DNA of 64,000 bases from Lachnospiraceae bacterium Marseille-Q4251 (GCA_018223435.1 JAGTTO010000001.1:2046001-2110000), one strand, 5' to 3'; counted from the first letter of the stretch, positions 54,101 through 63,179 are shown. The notes: generated by a model not told the origin, from the letters alone. Numbers and translations are program-made.

Positions 54101-55674
54101 CGGATCGCATCGATGGGCGGGTTTGTTACCTGGGCAAAAAGCTGTTTGAAATAGTCGAAAAGGGGACGATGCTGTTTGGAAAGCACTGCCAGCGGCGTAT
54201 CAACACCCATGGCAGCGGTTCCCTCGCCGCCGTTTAATGCCATCTCCAGAATGGATTTCCGGTATTCCTCGTAGGTGTAACCGAAGGCTTTCTGAAGTCT
54301 TGCTCTCTCCTCGTCGGTGAACTCCTCCACTTTGATATTGGGGATTTTCAGGTCATGGAGTTCTACCAGGTTGCTGTCCAGCCACTCGCCGTAAGGCTGT
54401 TTTTTCGCATAGTATTCTTTCAGCTCCTCATCCTCGAAAATCTTATGCTTCACGGTATCGACCAGCAGCATTTTTCCGGGATGCAGGCGCTCCTTGAGGA
54501 CGATCTCCTCCTCGGGAACCGGCAGAACGCCCACCTCGGAGGAGAGGATCACGTCACCATTTTTCATAATGTAGTAACGGGAAGGACGGAGGCCGTTCCG
54601 GTCAAGAACCGCACCCATCACATCGCCATCGGAAAACAGAATGGAAGCCGGGCCGTCCCAGGGCTCCATCATGGTCGCATAATACTGATAAAAATCACGT
54701 TTTTCCTGGGAAATCGTGTGGTTGTTGGACCAGGGCTCCGGAATCGTCACCATGACGGCCAGCGGAAGCTCCATGCCGCTCATAACGAGGAATTCCAGCG
54801 TGTTGTCCAGCATGGCGGAGTCAGAACCTCTGGTATCTACCACCGGAAGCACCTTGTAGAGCTGTCCTTTCAGATGGTCGGAAGACATAGTCTCCTCACG
54901 GGCCAGCATTTTGTCGGCATTTCCGCGGATCGTGTTGATCTCACCGTTGTGAACGATAAAGCGGTTCGGATGGGCTCTCTCCCAGCTCGGATTGGTGTTG
55001 GTACTGAAACGGGAATGGACCATGGCGATGGCAGACTCATAATCCGGATCCTGCAGGTCTGCAAAGAAGGTCCGAAGCTGTCCCACCAGAAACATACCTT
55101 TGTATACAATCGTCCGGCTGGACATGGAAACCACATAGGTGTTGTCGTTGCTCTGCTCGAAAACTCTTCTTGCGATGTAGAGCTTCCGGTCAAAATCCAG
55201 ACCTTTTTCCACGCCCTCGGGCCGTTTCAGGAAGGCCTGCATGATATAAGGCATGCAGCTTCTCGCTTTTTCACCGAGAACTTCCTCAGCCACCGGCACT
55301 TTACGGAAGCCTAAAAGGGTCAGGCCCTCTTTTCCGGCGATGATCTCAAACATCTTTTTCGCCTGGTTCCGTTTCATCTCATCCTGGGGAAGAAACAGCT
55401 GAGCGACACCGTAATCTCTCTCTCCGCCGATATCAAAGCCTTCTTCTTTTGCCACTTTGCTGAAAAATTTGTGGGATACCTGCAGGAGGATACCCACGCC
55501 GTCGCCGGTCTTTCCCTCTGCATCCTTGCCGGCGCGGTGTTCCAGGTTTTCTACTATATGAAGAGCATTTTCCACGGTCTTGTGGCTCCTGACGCCGTTG
55601 CTGTTCACAACTGCGCCGATACCACAGTTGTCATGCTCGAACTGTTCTCTATATAAACCTTTCATCTCACTCAT
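51148..55674 (-). CDS. gltB: Glutamate synthase large subunit
   Basis: This 1508-residue enzyme has an N-terminal glutamine amidotransferase domain. The nucleophile is Cys17 (HDNCGIGAV), exposed after removal of a 16-residue propeptide. A central domain and an FMN-binding synthase barrel follow (about 800-1200, GGTGAAPESSIHNAGLPWE). The 3Fe-4S Cys motif is CNLDTCPVGVATQ (about 1110). The C-terminal GXGXG beta helix (about 1250-1470) has repeated glycine motifs. It follows pyrG by 23 bp, so pyrG-gltB-gltD appears to be one transcript. Confidence 0.97.
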   Translation of the reverse strand: MSEMKGLYREQFEHDNCGIGAVVNSNGVRSHKTVENALHIVENLEHRAGKDAEGKTGDGVGILLQVSHKFFSKVAKEEGFDIGGERDYGVAQLFLPQDEMKRNQAKKMFEIIAGKEGLTLLGFRKVPVAEEVLGEKARSCMPYIMQAFLKRPEGVEKGLDFDRKLYIARRVFEQSNDNTYVVSMSSRTIVYKGMFLVGQLRTFFADLQDPDYESAIAMVHSRFSTNTNPSWERAHPNRFIVHNGEINTIRGNADKMLAREETMSSDHLKGQLYKVLPVVDTRGSDSAMLDNTLEFLVMSGMELPLAVMVTIPEPWSNNHTISQEKRDFYQYYATMMEPWDGPASILFSDGDVMGAVLDRNGLRPSRYYIMKNGDVILSSEVGVLPVPEEEIVLKERLHPGKMLLVDTVKHKIFEDEELKEYYAKKQPYGEWLDSNLVELHDLKIPNIKVEEFTDEERARLQKAFGYTYEEYRKSILEMALNGGEGTAAMGVDTPLAVLSKQHRPLFDYFKQLFAQVTNPPIDAIREEIVTSTTVYVGKDGNLLKEQPENCQVLKVNNPILTNTDMLKIKHMKVEGFQVAEVPITYYKSTKLERAIERLFVEVDKAYRDGANILVLTDRGVDENRVPMPSLLAVSAVHQHLVKTKKRTSLAVILESGEPREVHHFATLLGYGASAVNPYLAQDTIKELIDQGLLEKDYYAAVDDYNHAILSGIVKIASKMGISTIQSYQGSQIFEAIGISEDVIEKYFTGTVSRVGGITLEDIAKDVDERHSKAFDPLGLNTDLTLDSVGKHKMRSGGETHRYNPKTIHLLQQAAWNGDYKTFKEYTGMVDEETSGNLRSLLDFNYAAHPIPIEEVESVDSIVRHFKTGAMSYGSISQEAHETLALAMNMLHGKSNTGEGGESDDRLDSKGTEHDRCSAIKQVASGRFGVTSRYLVCADEIQIKMAQGAKPGEGGHLPAKKVYPWVAKTRHSTPGVSLISPPPHHDIYSIEDLAELIYDLKNANQYARISVKLVSEAGVGTVAAGVAKAGAQVILISGYDGGTGAAPESSIHNAGLPWELGLSETHQTLLQNGLRSRVIIETDGKLMSGRDVAIAALLGAEEFGFATAPLVTMGCVMMRVCNLDTCPVGVATQNPELRKRFKGKPEYVVNFMRFIAEELREYMAKLGVRTLEEMVGRTDLLKVKEYAENPMASKMNLDGILYNPYLGQNQHFKKEDVYDFKLEQTKDKKVLWKKLKGAVEKGEKASLKVEVSNTDRAFGSILGSEITSRYKNGLPEDTITLNCTGAGGQSFGAFIPKGLSICLTGDCNDYMGKGLSGGKITVTAPAKRTYKAEDNIIIGNVALYGATSGEAYINGVAGERFAVRNSGATAVVEGVGEHGCEYMTGGRVAVLGKTGKNFAAGMSGGIAYVLDEENELYKNLNKAMIHIEKVEEKYDIQELREMIEKHVQETGSEKGQRILDHFEDYLPKFKKIIPIDYKKMVTLSTKLEEKGMSREQAQMEAFYESFQVK

Positions 55675-55697
55675 CTGTTTCCATCCTTTCCTGGGTG

Positions 55698-57308
55698 TTA
55701 TTTTTCCTTCGCATACGCAGCTGCGGCTGTTACCAGTCCTCTGAAAAGCGGGTGCGCATGGTTCGGTCTGGACTTGAACTCCGGATGCCCCTGTGTTCCT
55801 ACAAAATACGGATGATCCACCACTTCGATCATCTCCACGATCCGTTTATCCGGGGAACAGCCGGCAACCGTCATCCCTTTTGCTTCAAACTCTGCACGAT
55901 ATTTATTGTTCACCTCATAACGATGACGATGACGCTCACTGATCTCTTCTTTTCCAAAGAGCTCTCTGGACCGGGTTCCTTCTTTTAATATACAGGGATA
56001 AGCGCCCAGACGAAGCGTTCCTCCCAGATCCTCAACGTCCTCCTGATCCGGCATCAGGGCAATGACCGGATGTGTGGTCTCCGGATCCAGCTCAATGCTG
56101 TTCGCATCCGTATAACCAAGGACATCTCTTGCATATTCCACGATAGCCATCTGCATTCCGAGGCAGATTCCAAGGAAAGGAATCTTTTTCTCTCTTGCGT
56201 GACGAATGGCAGTGATCATTCCTTCCGTACCTCTGGGGCCGAAACCGCCGGGAACCAGGATACCATCCACACCGGCAAGCTTTTCCGCTACATTCTCATC
56301 GGTGATCTCCTCAGAATCCACCCAGCGGATGCGGACATTGACACGGCTTGCGATACCGCCATGCTTCAGTGCCTCTACCACACTTAAATAAGCATCATGC
56401 AGCTGGGTATATTTCCCGACCATGGCGATCTCTGCTTCCTGTTCCGGATGGCGTAAATTTTCCACCATTTCCTTCCATTCCGTCAGATCCGGCTCTCTGC
56501 AGGGAAGATGAAGACTTTCCAGAACCACCTGAGCCAGATTTTCTTTTTCCATGGCAAGGGGCGCTTCATATAAATATTCCACATCCAGGTTCTGGAGCAC
56601 ATGGTAGACCGGCACGTTGCAGAACAAGGCGATCTTCGCTTTCACCTCGTCGGGAATCGGATATTCGCTCCGGCAGACCAGAACATCCGGCTGAAGGCCC
56701 ATGCCCTGCAGCTCTTTGACGCTGGCCTGGGTCGGTTTTGTTTTCAGCTCCTCGGATGCTTTCAGATAAGGAATCAGGGTCACATGGACCAGAACGGCAT
56801 TTTCATGGCCTACGTCGTGCTGGAACTGACGGATGGCCTCCAGGAAAGGCTGACTCTCAATATCGCCGACGGTTCCGCCTACCTCTATAATAGCGATCCG
56901 GTCCTCGTTCTCCTCTTTGGCCCGATAGAACCGGCTCTTGATCTCATTTGTGATGTGCGGAATCACCTGTACGGTGCCCCCGCCGTAATCTCCGTGACGC
57001 TCTTTCTGCAGAACAGACCAGTAAATTTTACCAGTGGTCACGTTGGAATTTTTATCCAGGCTTTCATCAATAAATCTCTCATAATGACCGAGATCCAGGT
57101 CTGTCTCCGTACCGTCGTCGGTAACAAAAACCTCGCCGTGCTGAATGGGGTTCATCGTACCCGGGTCTACATTGATATAGGGATCAAACTTCTGCATCGT
57201 CACCTGATAACCTCTGGCTTTCAGAAGACGGCCCAGCGAAGCTGCCGTAATTCCCTTGCCCAGACCGGAAACCACACCGCCTGTCACAAATACATATTTT
57301 ACTGCCAT
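55698..57308 (-). CDS. pyrG: CTP synthase
   Basis: It makes CTP from UTP, ATP and glutamine. The ATG at 57306-57308 ([20 protein letters not shown]) lies 8 nt after AGGAGG; a GTG directly before it is less likely. The N-terminal synthetase domain (about 1-265) shows SGLGKGI. The C-terminal class I amidotransferase domain has the Cys nucleophile in FLGICLGMQ and the closing His/Glu in [10 protein letters not shown]. It has a promoter and leader terminator upstream, so attenuation is expected. Confidence 0.96.
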   Translation of the reverse strand: MAVKYVFVTGGVVSGLGKGITAASLGRLLKARGYQVTMQKFDPYINVDPGTMNPIQHGEVFVTDDGTETDLDLGHYERFIDESLDKNSNVTTGKIYWSVLQKERHGDYGGGTVQVIPHITNEIKSRFYRAKEENEDRIAIIEVGGTVGDIESQPFLEAIRQFQHDVGHENAVLVHVTLIPYLKASEELKTKPTQASVKELQGMGLQPDVLVCRSEYPIPDEVKAKIALFCNVPVYHVLQNLDVEYLYEAPLAMEKENLAQVVLESLHLPCREPDLTEWKEMVENLRHPEQEAEIAMVGKYTQLHDAYLSVVEALKHGGIASRVNVRIRWVDSEEITDENVAEKLAGVDGILVPGGFGPRGTEGMITAIRHAREKKIPFLGICLGMQMAIVEYARDVLGYTDANSIELDPETTHPVIALMPDQEDVEDLGGTLRLGAYPCILKEGTRSRELFGKEEISERHRHRYEVNNKYRAEFEAKGMTVAGCSPDKRIVEMIEVVDHPYFVGTQGHPEFKSRPNHAHPLFRGLVTAAAAYAKEK

Positions 57309-57343
57309 CACATTTTCCTCCTTGCTCTTGCCTGCTTACAATG

Positions 57344-57390
57344 AAAAAAAGGTGTCAGAAAGCCCGGTTTGGGAACTTTCTGACACCTTT
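57344..57390 (-). terminator. Leader terminator (attenuator) of pyrG
   Basis: On the minus strand AAAGGTGTCAGAAAG pairs perfectly with CTTTCTGACACCTTT across a 13-nt loop, followed by TTTTTTT in total. The hairpin begins about 16 nt after the predicted start of transcription and ends 36 bp before the pyrG ATG. pyrG of Bacillus is controlled by CTP-sensitive attenuation, but the GGGC start used there is not obvious here. Confidence 0.9.
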
Positions 57391-57412
57391 GTCATCAAAT
57401 TTCATGGGACTT

Positions 57413-57441
57413 ACTATATCTCATTTTGCCCCGTTTGTAAA
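57413..57441 (-). promoter_or_regulatory. Promoter of pyrG-gltBD
   Basis: On the minus strand TTTACA and TATAGT are spaced by 17 bp. Transcription should start near 57406, in the sequence AAGTCCCATG, just before the attenuator hairpin. Confidence 0.75.
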
Positions 57442-57464
57442 TCCCTGTTTTTTTAAATTTTTTT

Positions 57465-57699
57465 GTGACAGTTCAGGACGTTCAGCCCAACAGGCCACAG
57501 ACACGCGCATTGCATGTGCTATCGCTGCATTCGCAGCTTCTGTCTGAGGCTAATGGGTCTACATTCCATTTCGGTCCACGCTAAACGAGTCCCACTGGGA
57601 CTCAGCGCCGTTCCGCCCATTCCAAAATGAAAATTCATCCTATTGCAAACGAGTTTGCATAGTCTGATTTTTCATTTTGCTGATGTTCTGAACTGTTAC
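57465..57699 (+). repeat. Dispersed palindromic repeat family 1, 235 bp (longest copy)
   Basis: It begins GTGACAGTTCAGGACGTTCAG and ends TGATGTTCTGAACTGTTAC. It carries the CAGACACGCGCATTGCATGT core, GAGTCCCACTGGGACTC, GCAAACGAGTTTGC and GCGCCGTTCCGCCC hairpins. It fills most of the divergent gap between pyrG and glnN and ends 21 bp before the glnN promoter. No protein is encoded. Confidence 0.87.
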
Positions 57700-57719
57700 A
57701 AAAAATTTAAAAAAAGGTG

Positions 57720-57747
57720 TTGACAAGACCGGATTTTTGAGTATACT
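57720..57747 (+). promoter_or_regulatory. Promoter of glnN
   Basis: A perfect TTGACA and TATACT are spaced by 16 bp. The predicted start is near 57754, about 10 nt before the leader terminator. Confidence 0.85.
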
Positions 57748-57763
57748 ACGAGTCATAAGCAAC

Positions 57764-57804
57764 GGCGCTTAGGAGTGATCCATTCTCTCCTGAGCGCCTT
57801 TTTT
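57764..57804 (+). terminator. Leader terminator (attenuator) of glnN
   Basis: GGCGCTTAGGAG pairs with CTCCTGAGCGCC (one G-U pair) across an 11-nt loop, followed by six T. CAACG and CGTTG extend the stem outside. It lies 112 bp before the glnN start, so expression requires read-through. Confidence 0.92.
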
Positions 57805-57915
57805 CGTTGCAGGCTATGAAAAGCCGGTCCGGCTGACCTGTTTTAAGTGTCATCGCTGCGGAGTAACGAAAGTGCCATAGAACATCAGCAAGTATTGAAA
57901 GGAGTGCCATTTCTT

Positions 57916-60015
57916 ATGTCAAAAGATATTCCCAGTTTATATGGAAGCCTTGTTTTCACCGATAAAGTGATGCGTGACAAGCTTCCTAAGGATATGTACA
58001 AAGCTCTGAAGAAAACCATCGAAAACGGAACTCACCTGGAGCTGGACGTCGCAAACTCCGTGGCTGTTGCCATGAAAGAATGGGCTGTTGAAAACGGAGC
58101 TACCCATTTTACACACTGGTTCCAGCCCATGACCGGCTATACCGCCGAGAAACACGATAGCTTCATCTCTCCCACAGGAGACGGCGAAGTGATCATGGAT
58201 TTCTCCGGAAAAGAACTGGTAAAGGGTGAACCCGATGCATCAAGCTTCCCCTCCGGCGGACTGAGAGCCACCTTTGAGGCCAGAGGTTATACTGCATGGG
58301 ATCCTACCTCTCCTGCTTTTATCAAAGATCAGACTCTTTACATCCCCACCGCTTTCTGCTCCTACAACGGAGAAGCGCTGGATAAAAAGACCCCGCTCTT
58401 ACGCGCCATGGAAGCTTTGAGCACCGAGGCTGTCAAAGTCCTTCATCTGCTGGGCAACACCGCAGTGACCGGCGTCAGCACCACCGTAGGACCGGAGCAG
58501 GAATACTTCCTTGTTGACAAGGCAGCCTACAGAGCCCGCCGCGACCTGCTCTTCTGCGGAAGAACCCTTCTCGGTGCACCGGCTCCAAAAGGACAGGAAA
58601 TGGAAGATCATTACTTTGGTGTCCTGAAACCCCGCGTAGCCGCTTACATGCATGATCTGGATGAGGAGCTCTGGAAACTGGGCGTTCCCGCCAAAACAAA
58701 ACATAACGAGGTTGCTCCCGCTCAGCACGAGCTGGCACCCGTTTTTGATACCGCAAACGTGGCAGTTGACCACAACCAGCTGACCATGGAAATGATGAAA
58801 AAGGTAGCCGACAAACACGATCTGGCCTGCCTGCTCCATGAGAAACCCTTCGAGGGCATCAACGGAAGCGGAAAACACAACAACTGGTCCATCATCACCA
58901 ATACCGGCAGCAACCTTCTGGATCCGGGCAAAACACCGGCAGAAAACACACAGTTCCTGGTATTTCTCACCGCTGTCATCAAAGCTGTGGATGATTACGC
59001 AGATCTTATGAGAATCTCCGCCGCCACCCCGGGTAACGATCACCGTCTGGGGGCCAATGAGGCACCGCCAGCCATCGTTTCCATGTTCCTCGGTGATGAG
59101 CTCACTGCTATTTTGAAGTCTATTGAAAATGACACCTATTTCAGCGGTCAGCACAGAGTCCAGCTGGATATCGGAGCTCATGTCCTTCCTCATTTCTTCA
59201 AGGACAACACCGACCGGAACCGTACCTCCCCCTTTGCCTTCACCGGCAACAAATTCGAATTCCGTATGCTTGGTTCCGGTCAGTCTGTGGCAGGTCCAAA
59301 CACCGTTCTGAACACTGCGGTTGCAGAGGTTCTCTCCCAGTTCTATGATGAACTGAAGGATACACCGGCAGATCAGATGGAATCCGCAGTCCATGAATGG
59401 ATCAAAAAGACCGTCAAAGCACACAAACGGATCATCTTCAACGGAAACGGTTATACCGATGAATGGGTAGAAGAAGCAGAAAAACGTGGTCTTTTCAACC
59501 TGAAATCCACACCGGAGGCTCTTCCGCAGTTTATCGCAGAAAAGAACGTGGATCTTTTCCTGAAACATCATATTTTCACCAAAGAAGAAATCCATTCCCG
59601 TTATGAGATTCTTCTGGAAAACTATGTAAAGACCATCCAGCTGGAGTCCAAGACCATGCAGGAAATGCTCAGCAAAGACTTTCTGCCTGCTGTATCCCGC
59701 TTCGCAGGAGAGGTTTCCAGGAGTGTTCTGGACAAGAAAGCGCTCCTGCCCTCCATCAAAGCAGAGAAAGAACTGGCTCTCGTGGAGTCTCTTACCACTG
59801 CCTATGAGACCCTGTCCGAAGGCAATGACAAGCTGAAAGCTCTCACAGAGGAGGTTTCTTCCATGGAATCCATGCAGGAAGCCGCCACCTTCTGCCATGA
59901 CAAGGTTCTGGCTCTCATGGATGAACTCCGTGTCGTAGCAGACGAGGCAGAGACCAGAATTCCGGAAAAAGAACTGCCTTATCCGACATACGATCAGCTG
60001 CTCTTCTCCGTCTGA
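57916..60015 (+). CDS. glnN: Glutamine synthetase type III
   Basis: I chose the ATG at 57916 (MSKDIPSLYGSLVFTDKVM) because AAAGGAG lies 11 nt upstream; the open frame before it is leader. At 700 residues it fits GSIII, a dodecameric ATP-dependent enzyme unrelated in length to GlnA. Visible features are the N-terminal THFTHWFQPMTGYTAEKHDS, the active-site block EVAPAQHELAPVFD and KHNNWSI, and FEFRMLGSGQS near residue 460. It is led by a strong promoter and an attenuator and followed 78 bp later by purF. Confidence 0.96.
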   Translation: MSKDIPSLYGSLVFTDKVMRDKLPKDMYKALKKTIENGTHLELDVANSVAVAMKEWAVENGATHFTHWFQPMTGYTAEKHDSFISPTGDGEVIMDFSGKELVKGEPDASSFPSGGLRATFEARGYTAWDPTSPAFIKDQTLYIPTAFCSYNGEALDKKTPLLRAMEALSTEAVKVLHLLGNTAVTGVSTTVGPEQEYFLVDKAAYRARRDLLFCGRTLLGAPAPKGQEMEDHYFGVLKPRVAAYMHDLDEELWKLGVPAKTKHNEVAPAQHELAPVFDTANVAVDHNQLTMEMMKKVADKHDLACLLHEKPFEGINGSGKHNNWSIITNTGSNLLDPGKTPAENTQFLVFLTAVIKAVDDYADLMRISAATPGNDHRLGANEAPPAIVSMFLGDELTAILKSIENDTYFSGQHRVQLDIGAHVLPHFFKDNTDRNRTSPFAFTGNKFEFRMLGSGQSVAGPNTVLNTAVAEVLSQFYDELKDTPADQMESAVHEWIKKTVKAHKRIIFNGNGYTDEWVEEAEKRGLFNLKSTPEALPQFIAEKNVDLFLKHHIFTKEEIHSRYEILLENYVKTIQLESKTMQEMLSKDFLPAVSRFAGEVSRSVLDKKALLPSIKAEKELALVESLTTAYETLSEGNDKLKALTEEVSSMESMQEAATFCHDKVLALMDELRVVADEAETRIPEKELPYPTYDQLLFSV

Positions 60016-60093
60016 ACGCTTTCCTTTTTCTTCAGGTACGCTCATCCCCCTCTTTTACAAAAGTAAACTGACTGGAAAGCGAGGAATCGACAC

Positions 60094-61485
60094 ATGGAAC
60101 TGGATCCTTCCTGTGAAATCAAAGAGGAATGCGGCATTTTCGGTATCTTTGCAAAAGAAGGTACCGAAGCCGCTCCTTCTATTTACTATGGCCTGTGTGC
60201 CCTGCAGCACCGCGGCCAGGAATCCTGTGGTATTGCCGTCAGCGATACCACGGGGCCGAAAGGCAACATGAGCTCCCATAAAGATCTGGGACTCGTCAAC
60301 GAAGTTTTTAAAGAAGAAACCCTTCATTCCCTTCATGGAAACCTGGGAATCGGCCACGTCCGTTACTCCACCACAGGCGGAAATTCCGCCAGCAACGCCC
60401 AGCCTCTGGTGCTCAATTACGTCAAAGGTACTCTGGCTCTGGCCCACAACGGAAATCTGGTCAACACAGAAGAACTCCGCCGGGAATTTGAAGAGAACGG
60501 CGCCATCTTCCACACTACCACAGATTCTGAGGTTATCGCCTACTGTGTGGCAAGAGAACGGGTCCACAGTACAAGCGTGGAGGAAGCCATCAAAAAAACC
60601 GCGGCAAAGATCCGCGGAGCCTATGGTCTGGTCATCGCCAGCCCCAGAAAACTGGTGGGTGTGCGTGATCCCCTGGGATTAAAACCTCTCTGTATCGGAA
60701 AAAGAGAGGATGCCTACGTCATCGCCTCGGAAAGCTGTGCGCTTTCTGCCGTCGATGCAGAATTTATCCGGGACGTCCTTCCCGGTGAGATCGTGACAAT
60801 AACCAACGAGGGCATCAAATCCGACACAAGCCTGTGCCAGGAAAAACATGCCCACTGTATTTTCGAATATATTTACTTTGCCCGGCTGGACAGCCATCTG
60901 GACGGCATTTCCACCTACGAAGCCCGCATCCGGGGCGGCGCTGCACTGGCAGCCGCTTATCCCGTAGAGGCAGATATCGTAGTCGGCGTTCCGGATTCCG
61001 GTCTTGCCGCAGCCAAGGGCTATTCGGAGGCATCCGGGATTCCCTTTGCCCTTGCCTTCCACAAAAACAGCTATGTGGGCCGGACCTTCATCAAACCCAC
61101 CCAGAAAGAGCGGGAATCCGCCGTCCGGGTGAAATTAAATGTCATTGAGCCCGTGGTTCGCGGCAAACGCATCGTCCTTGTGGATGATTCCATCGTCCGC
61201 GGCACGACCATCGCCAACCTCATCCACATGCTGAAAAAGGCCGGAGCCTTAAGCGTCCATGTACGCGTGGCCTCCCCGCCCTTCCTGCACCCCTGCTACT
61301 TCGGCACGGATGTCCCCTCCAATGATCAGCTCATCGCCTGTTCGCACAACCTGGAAGAGATCCGCGACTCCATCGGTGCAGACTCCCTGGGATACATGAA
61401 AATCGAAGATTTACCTTCCATGGTCGGAGACCTCCCTCTCTGCTGTGCCTGCTTCGACGGCAACTATCCCATGAACATTCAGTAA
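60094..61485 (+). CDS. purF: Amidophosphoribosyltransferase
   Basis: It makes phosphoribosylamine from PRPP and glutamine, the first step of purine synthesis. Residues 1-12 are a propeptide before nucleophile Cys13 (KEECGIFGIF). The glutaminase domain (about 13-235) includes GHVRYSTTGG and HNGNLVNT. The PRPP loop is IVLVDDSIVRGTT (about 360-372). Cys near the C-terminus (CCACFDG) and CSHN suggest the Fe-S cluster of the Bacillus type. It follows glnN and probably shares its transcript. Confidence 0.95.
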   Translation: MELDPSCEIKEECGIFGIFAKEGTEAAPSIYYGLCALQHRGQESCGIAVSDTTGPKGNMSSHKDLGLVNEVFKEETLHSLHGNLGIGHVRYSTTGGNSASNAQPLVLNYVKGTLALAHNGNLVNTEELRREFEENGAIFHTTTDSEVIAYCVARERVHSTSVEEAIKKTAAKIRGAYGLVIASPRKLVGVRDPLGLKPLCIGKREDAYVIASESCALSAVDAEFIRDVLPGEIVTITNEGIKSDTSLCQEKHAHCIFEYIYFARLDSHLDGISTYEARIRGGAALAAAYPVEADIVVGVPDSGLAAAKGYSEASGIPFALAFHKNSYVGRTFIKPTQKERESAVRVKLNVIEPVVRGKRIVLVDDSIVRGTTIANLIHMLKKAGALSVHVRVASPPFLHPCYFGTDVPSNDQLIACSHNLEEIRDSIGADSLGYMKIEDLPSMVGDLPLCCACFDGNYPMNIQ

Positions 61486-61548
61486 TTGCGGAAACGGTTC
61501 TCCGTTTTCCGATTACACATATCACATTTTTCTTTTACTACTTGCAGG

Positions 61549-61582
61549 AAAAACGGCTTCCGTGGATCGGGAGCCGTTTTTC
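61549..61582 (+). terminator. Terminator of glnN-purF
   Basis: The arms AAAACGGCTTCC and GGGAGCCGTTTT close a 7-nt loop and are followed by TTCT. A smaller inverted repeat (CGGAAAACGG/CCGTTTTCCG-like) lies just after the purF stop near 61493-61516. Confidence 0.75.
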
Positions 61583-61676
61583 TGGTGAGATAATTATTCT
61601 TTCTTGCCTATAGGCATTATAGCATATGTAAATCTGAAAATTAATATACCTGATTTCAATTGCAGCTTTCTTTACT

Positions 61677-62081
61677 TCAACTATTTTTTAACTCTGTTAT
61701 CAATTTTTGGTATTGATACATCGTATTTAAATAATCTCGATATTTAAAAGTGTTTTTTACAATTTCTTCTTCATTAATACCTCGTATAATCTTAATATAT
61801 GCTTCAAATAAAGAACAATTAGAATAAAATGTATCTAAATTCGGATCATATACTAAGCATACATAACTTTTATTAAAAAATCTTTGGTAATAATACTTAT
61901 AAAAATTTTTTACACTTTCATCATTGATAACAATCCATATCTTTGATCTATCTAAATTAATTAAATTACTAAAACTTCCCACACCGTATCGGTGTGTTGA
62001 ACCTTGAAAATTCAATATTTCAGCCAATAAAAAAGGCATAAATCTGTTCCTCTTGGTATAATGGAGTTGTCGAAAAACCAT
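61677..62081 (-). pseudogene. AT-rich hypothetical protein, 5' end replaced by IS
   Basis: The 134-codon frame has two parts. The first 29 or so codons (from 62081) run backward through the left end of the insertion element and its promoter region and are not true protein. The remaining hundred or so residues (HRYGVGSFSNLINLDRSKIW to KLITELKNS) are Tyr/Asn/Ile-rich and strongly AT-rich compared with the surrounding genes. I do not recognise the family. It is probably the C-terminal stub of a horizontally acquired gene cut by the element. Confidence 0.5.
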
Positions 62082-62103
62082 TTTAACAAAGGAGATTTAT
62101 GCC
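62035..62103 (+). promoter_or_regulatory. IS left end: promoter inside an inverted repeat that can hide the start site
   Basis: GGCATAAATCT (62035-62045) is the inverted copy of AGATTTATGCC (62093-62103), which contains the end of the GGAG ribosome site and abuts the transposase ATG at 62104. A TATAAT box lies between the arms (62057-62062). Transcripts begun at this promoter lack the first arm, while read-through from outside has both and can fold over the start site. Confidence 0.75.
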
Positions 62104-63160
62104 ATGTCCAGTATACCACAAAACCATTCCGATGAGAAAGACTTAGTTGATTGTGTTCAGAGATTTTTTTCTAAACACCATGTTGGCAAACTTCTTGCCA
62201 AATGCAATGGGATGAAAGAAAAAGGTATTTCTCCCGTTTCTCTGCTTCGGTACAAACTCAGCAACATTTTTGTCGGAAGAAGTATGTATATGCAGCGACG
62301 GACTGGCTCTTTTAAGGAAGAGTTTTCCAAGAACACGTTTTACCGTTTCCTTAATTCCGCAAAAACAAACTGGCTCCGTTTTACTTCTCTTCTTGCCGCA
62401 GATATCGTAAACAATGACATCAAAGGTCTGACGAATGATAGCAGGAAAAATGTCTTCATCATTGATGACAGTCTTTTTAACCGCACCAGCTGCAAGAAAA
62501 CAGAACTGGGATCAAAAGTTTTTGATCACACGGATATGCATTTTAAAAAAGGATTCCGAATGCTTACTTTAAGCTGGAGCGATGGAAATACATTGATCCC
62601 GGTAAACAGCTGTCTGCTGGCATCTGCAAAAGATACAAATATCATTGGTCCGGTAAAGACCTTTGATAACAGAACCGTTGCAGGAAAAAGACGCAAGCTT
62701 GCTCAGACAAAAGCGCCGGAAGCAATGATGACCCTGTTGGACACTGCCCTCACTGCAGGAATGAAAGCGGATTATGTCCTGTTTGATTCCTGGTTTTCCA
62801 ACCCGGCACAAGTCACAGACATTCACTCAAAAGGTATGAATGTGATCGCCATGATCAAGAAAAGCAGCCGGATCAAATATTCATACTGTGGTGAACAGCT
62901 GAACATCAAAGAGATTTATTCCCGGAATAAGAAGCGTCGTGGCAGATCAAAATATCTGCTTTCCGTTGACGTTATGGTCGGAAAAGAGAATCCGATTCCA
63001 GCAAAGATTGTTTGTGTAAGGAACAAAGCGAATCGCAAGGAGTGGCTTGCTTTTATCTGCACAGATACGACTCTTTCCGAAGAAGAGATCATTCGTATTT
63101 ATGGAAAACGCTGGCAGATTGAAGTTTTCTTCAAGACCTGCAAATCTATGCTGAACCGGG
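62104..63160 (+). mobile_element. IS4-type transposase, 3' end interrupted by an IS256-family element
   Basis: The frame opens MSSIPQNHSDEKDLVDCVQR and has DDE residues in FIIDDSLFNR, YVLFDSWFSN and the YGKRWQIEVFFKTCKSML block (Glu near 343). The natural C-terminus is missing: after SMLN the frame enters other sequence and stops at 63204, at the left end of the IS256-family element. The transposase is therefore probably inactive. A functional terminal inverted repeat could not be read at its left end. Confidence 0.8.
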
Positions 63161-63179
63161 AGTATCCCAAAGTTTGTGT

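Noticed and set aside
57720..57915. Glutamine-sensing riboswitch upstream of glnN
   Set aside because: No match to the glnA or DP-type riboswitch fold was recognisable. The leader before the terminator is only about 10 nt, too short for an aptamer, so only the attenuator is reported.
58399..60045. 548-codon open frame on the minus strand
   Set aside because: It is the shadow of glnN, whose strand carries the conserved type III glutamine synthetase motifs.
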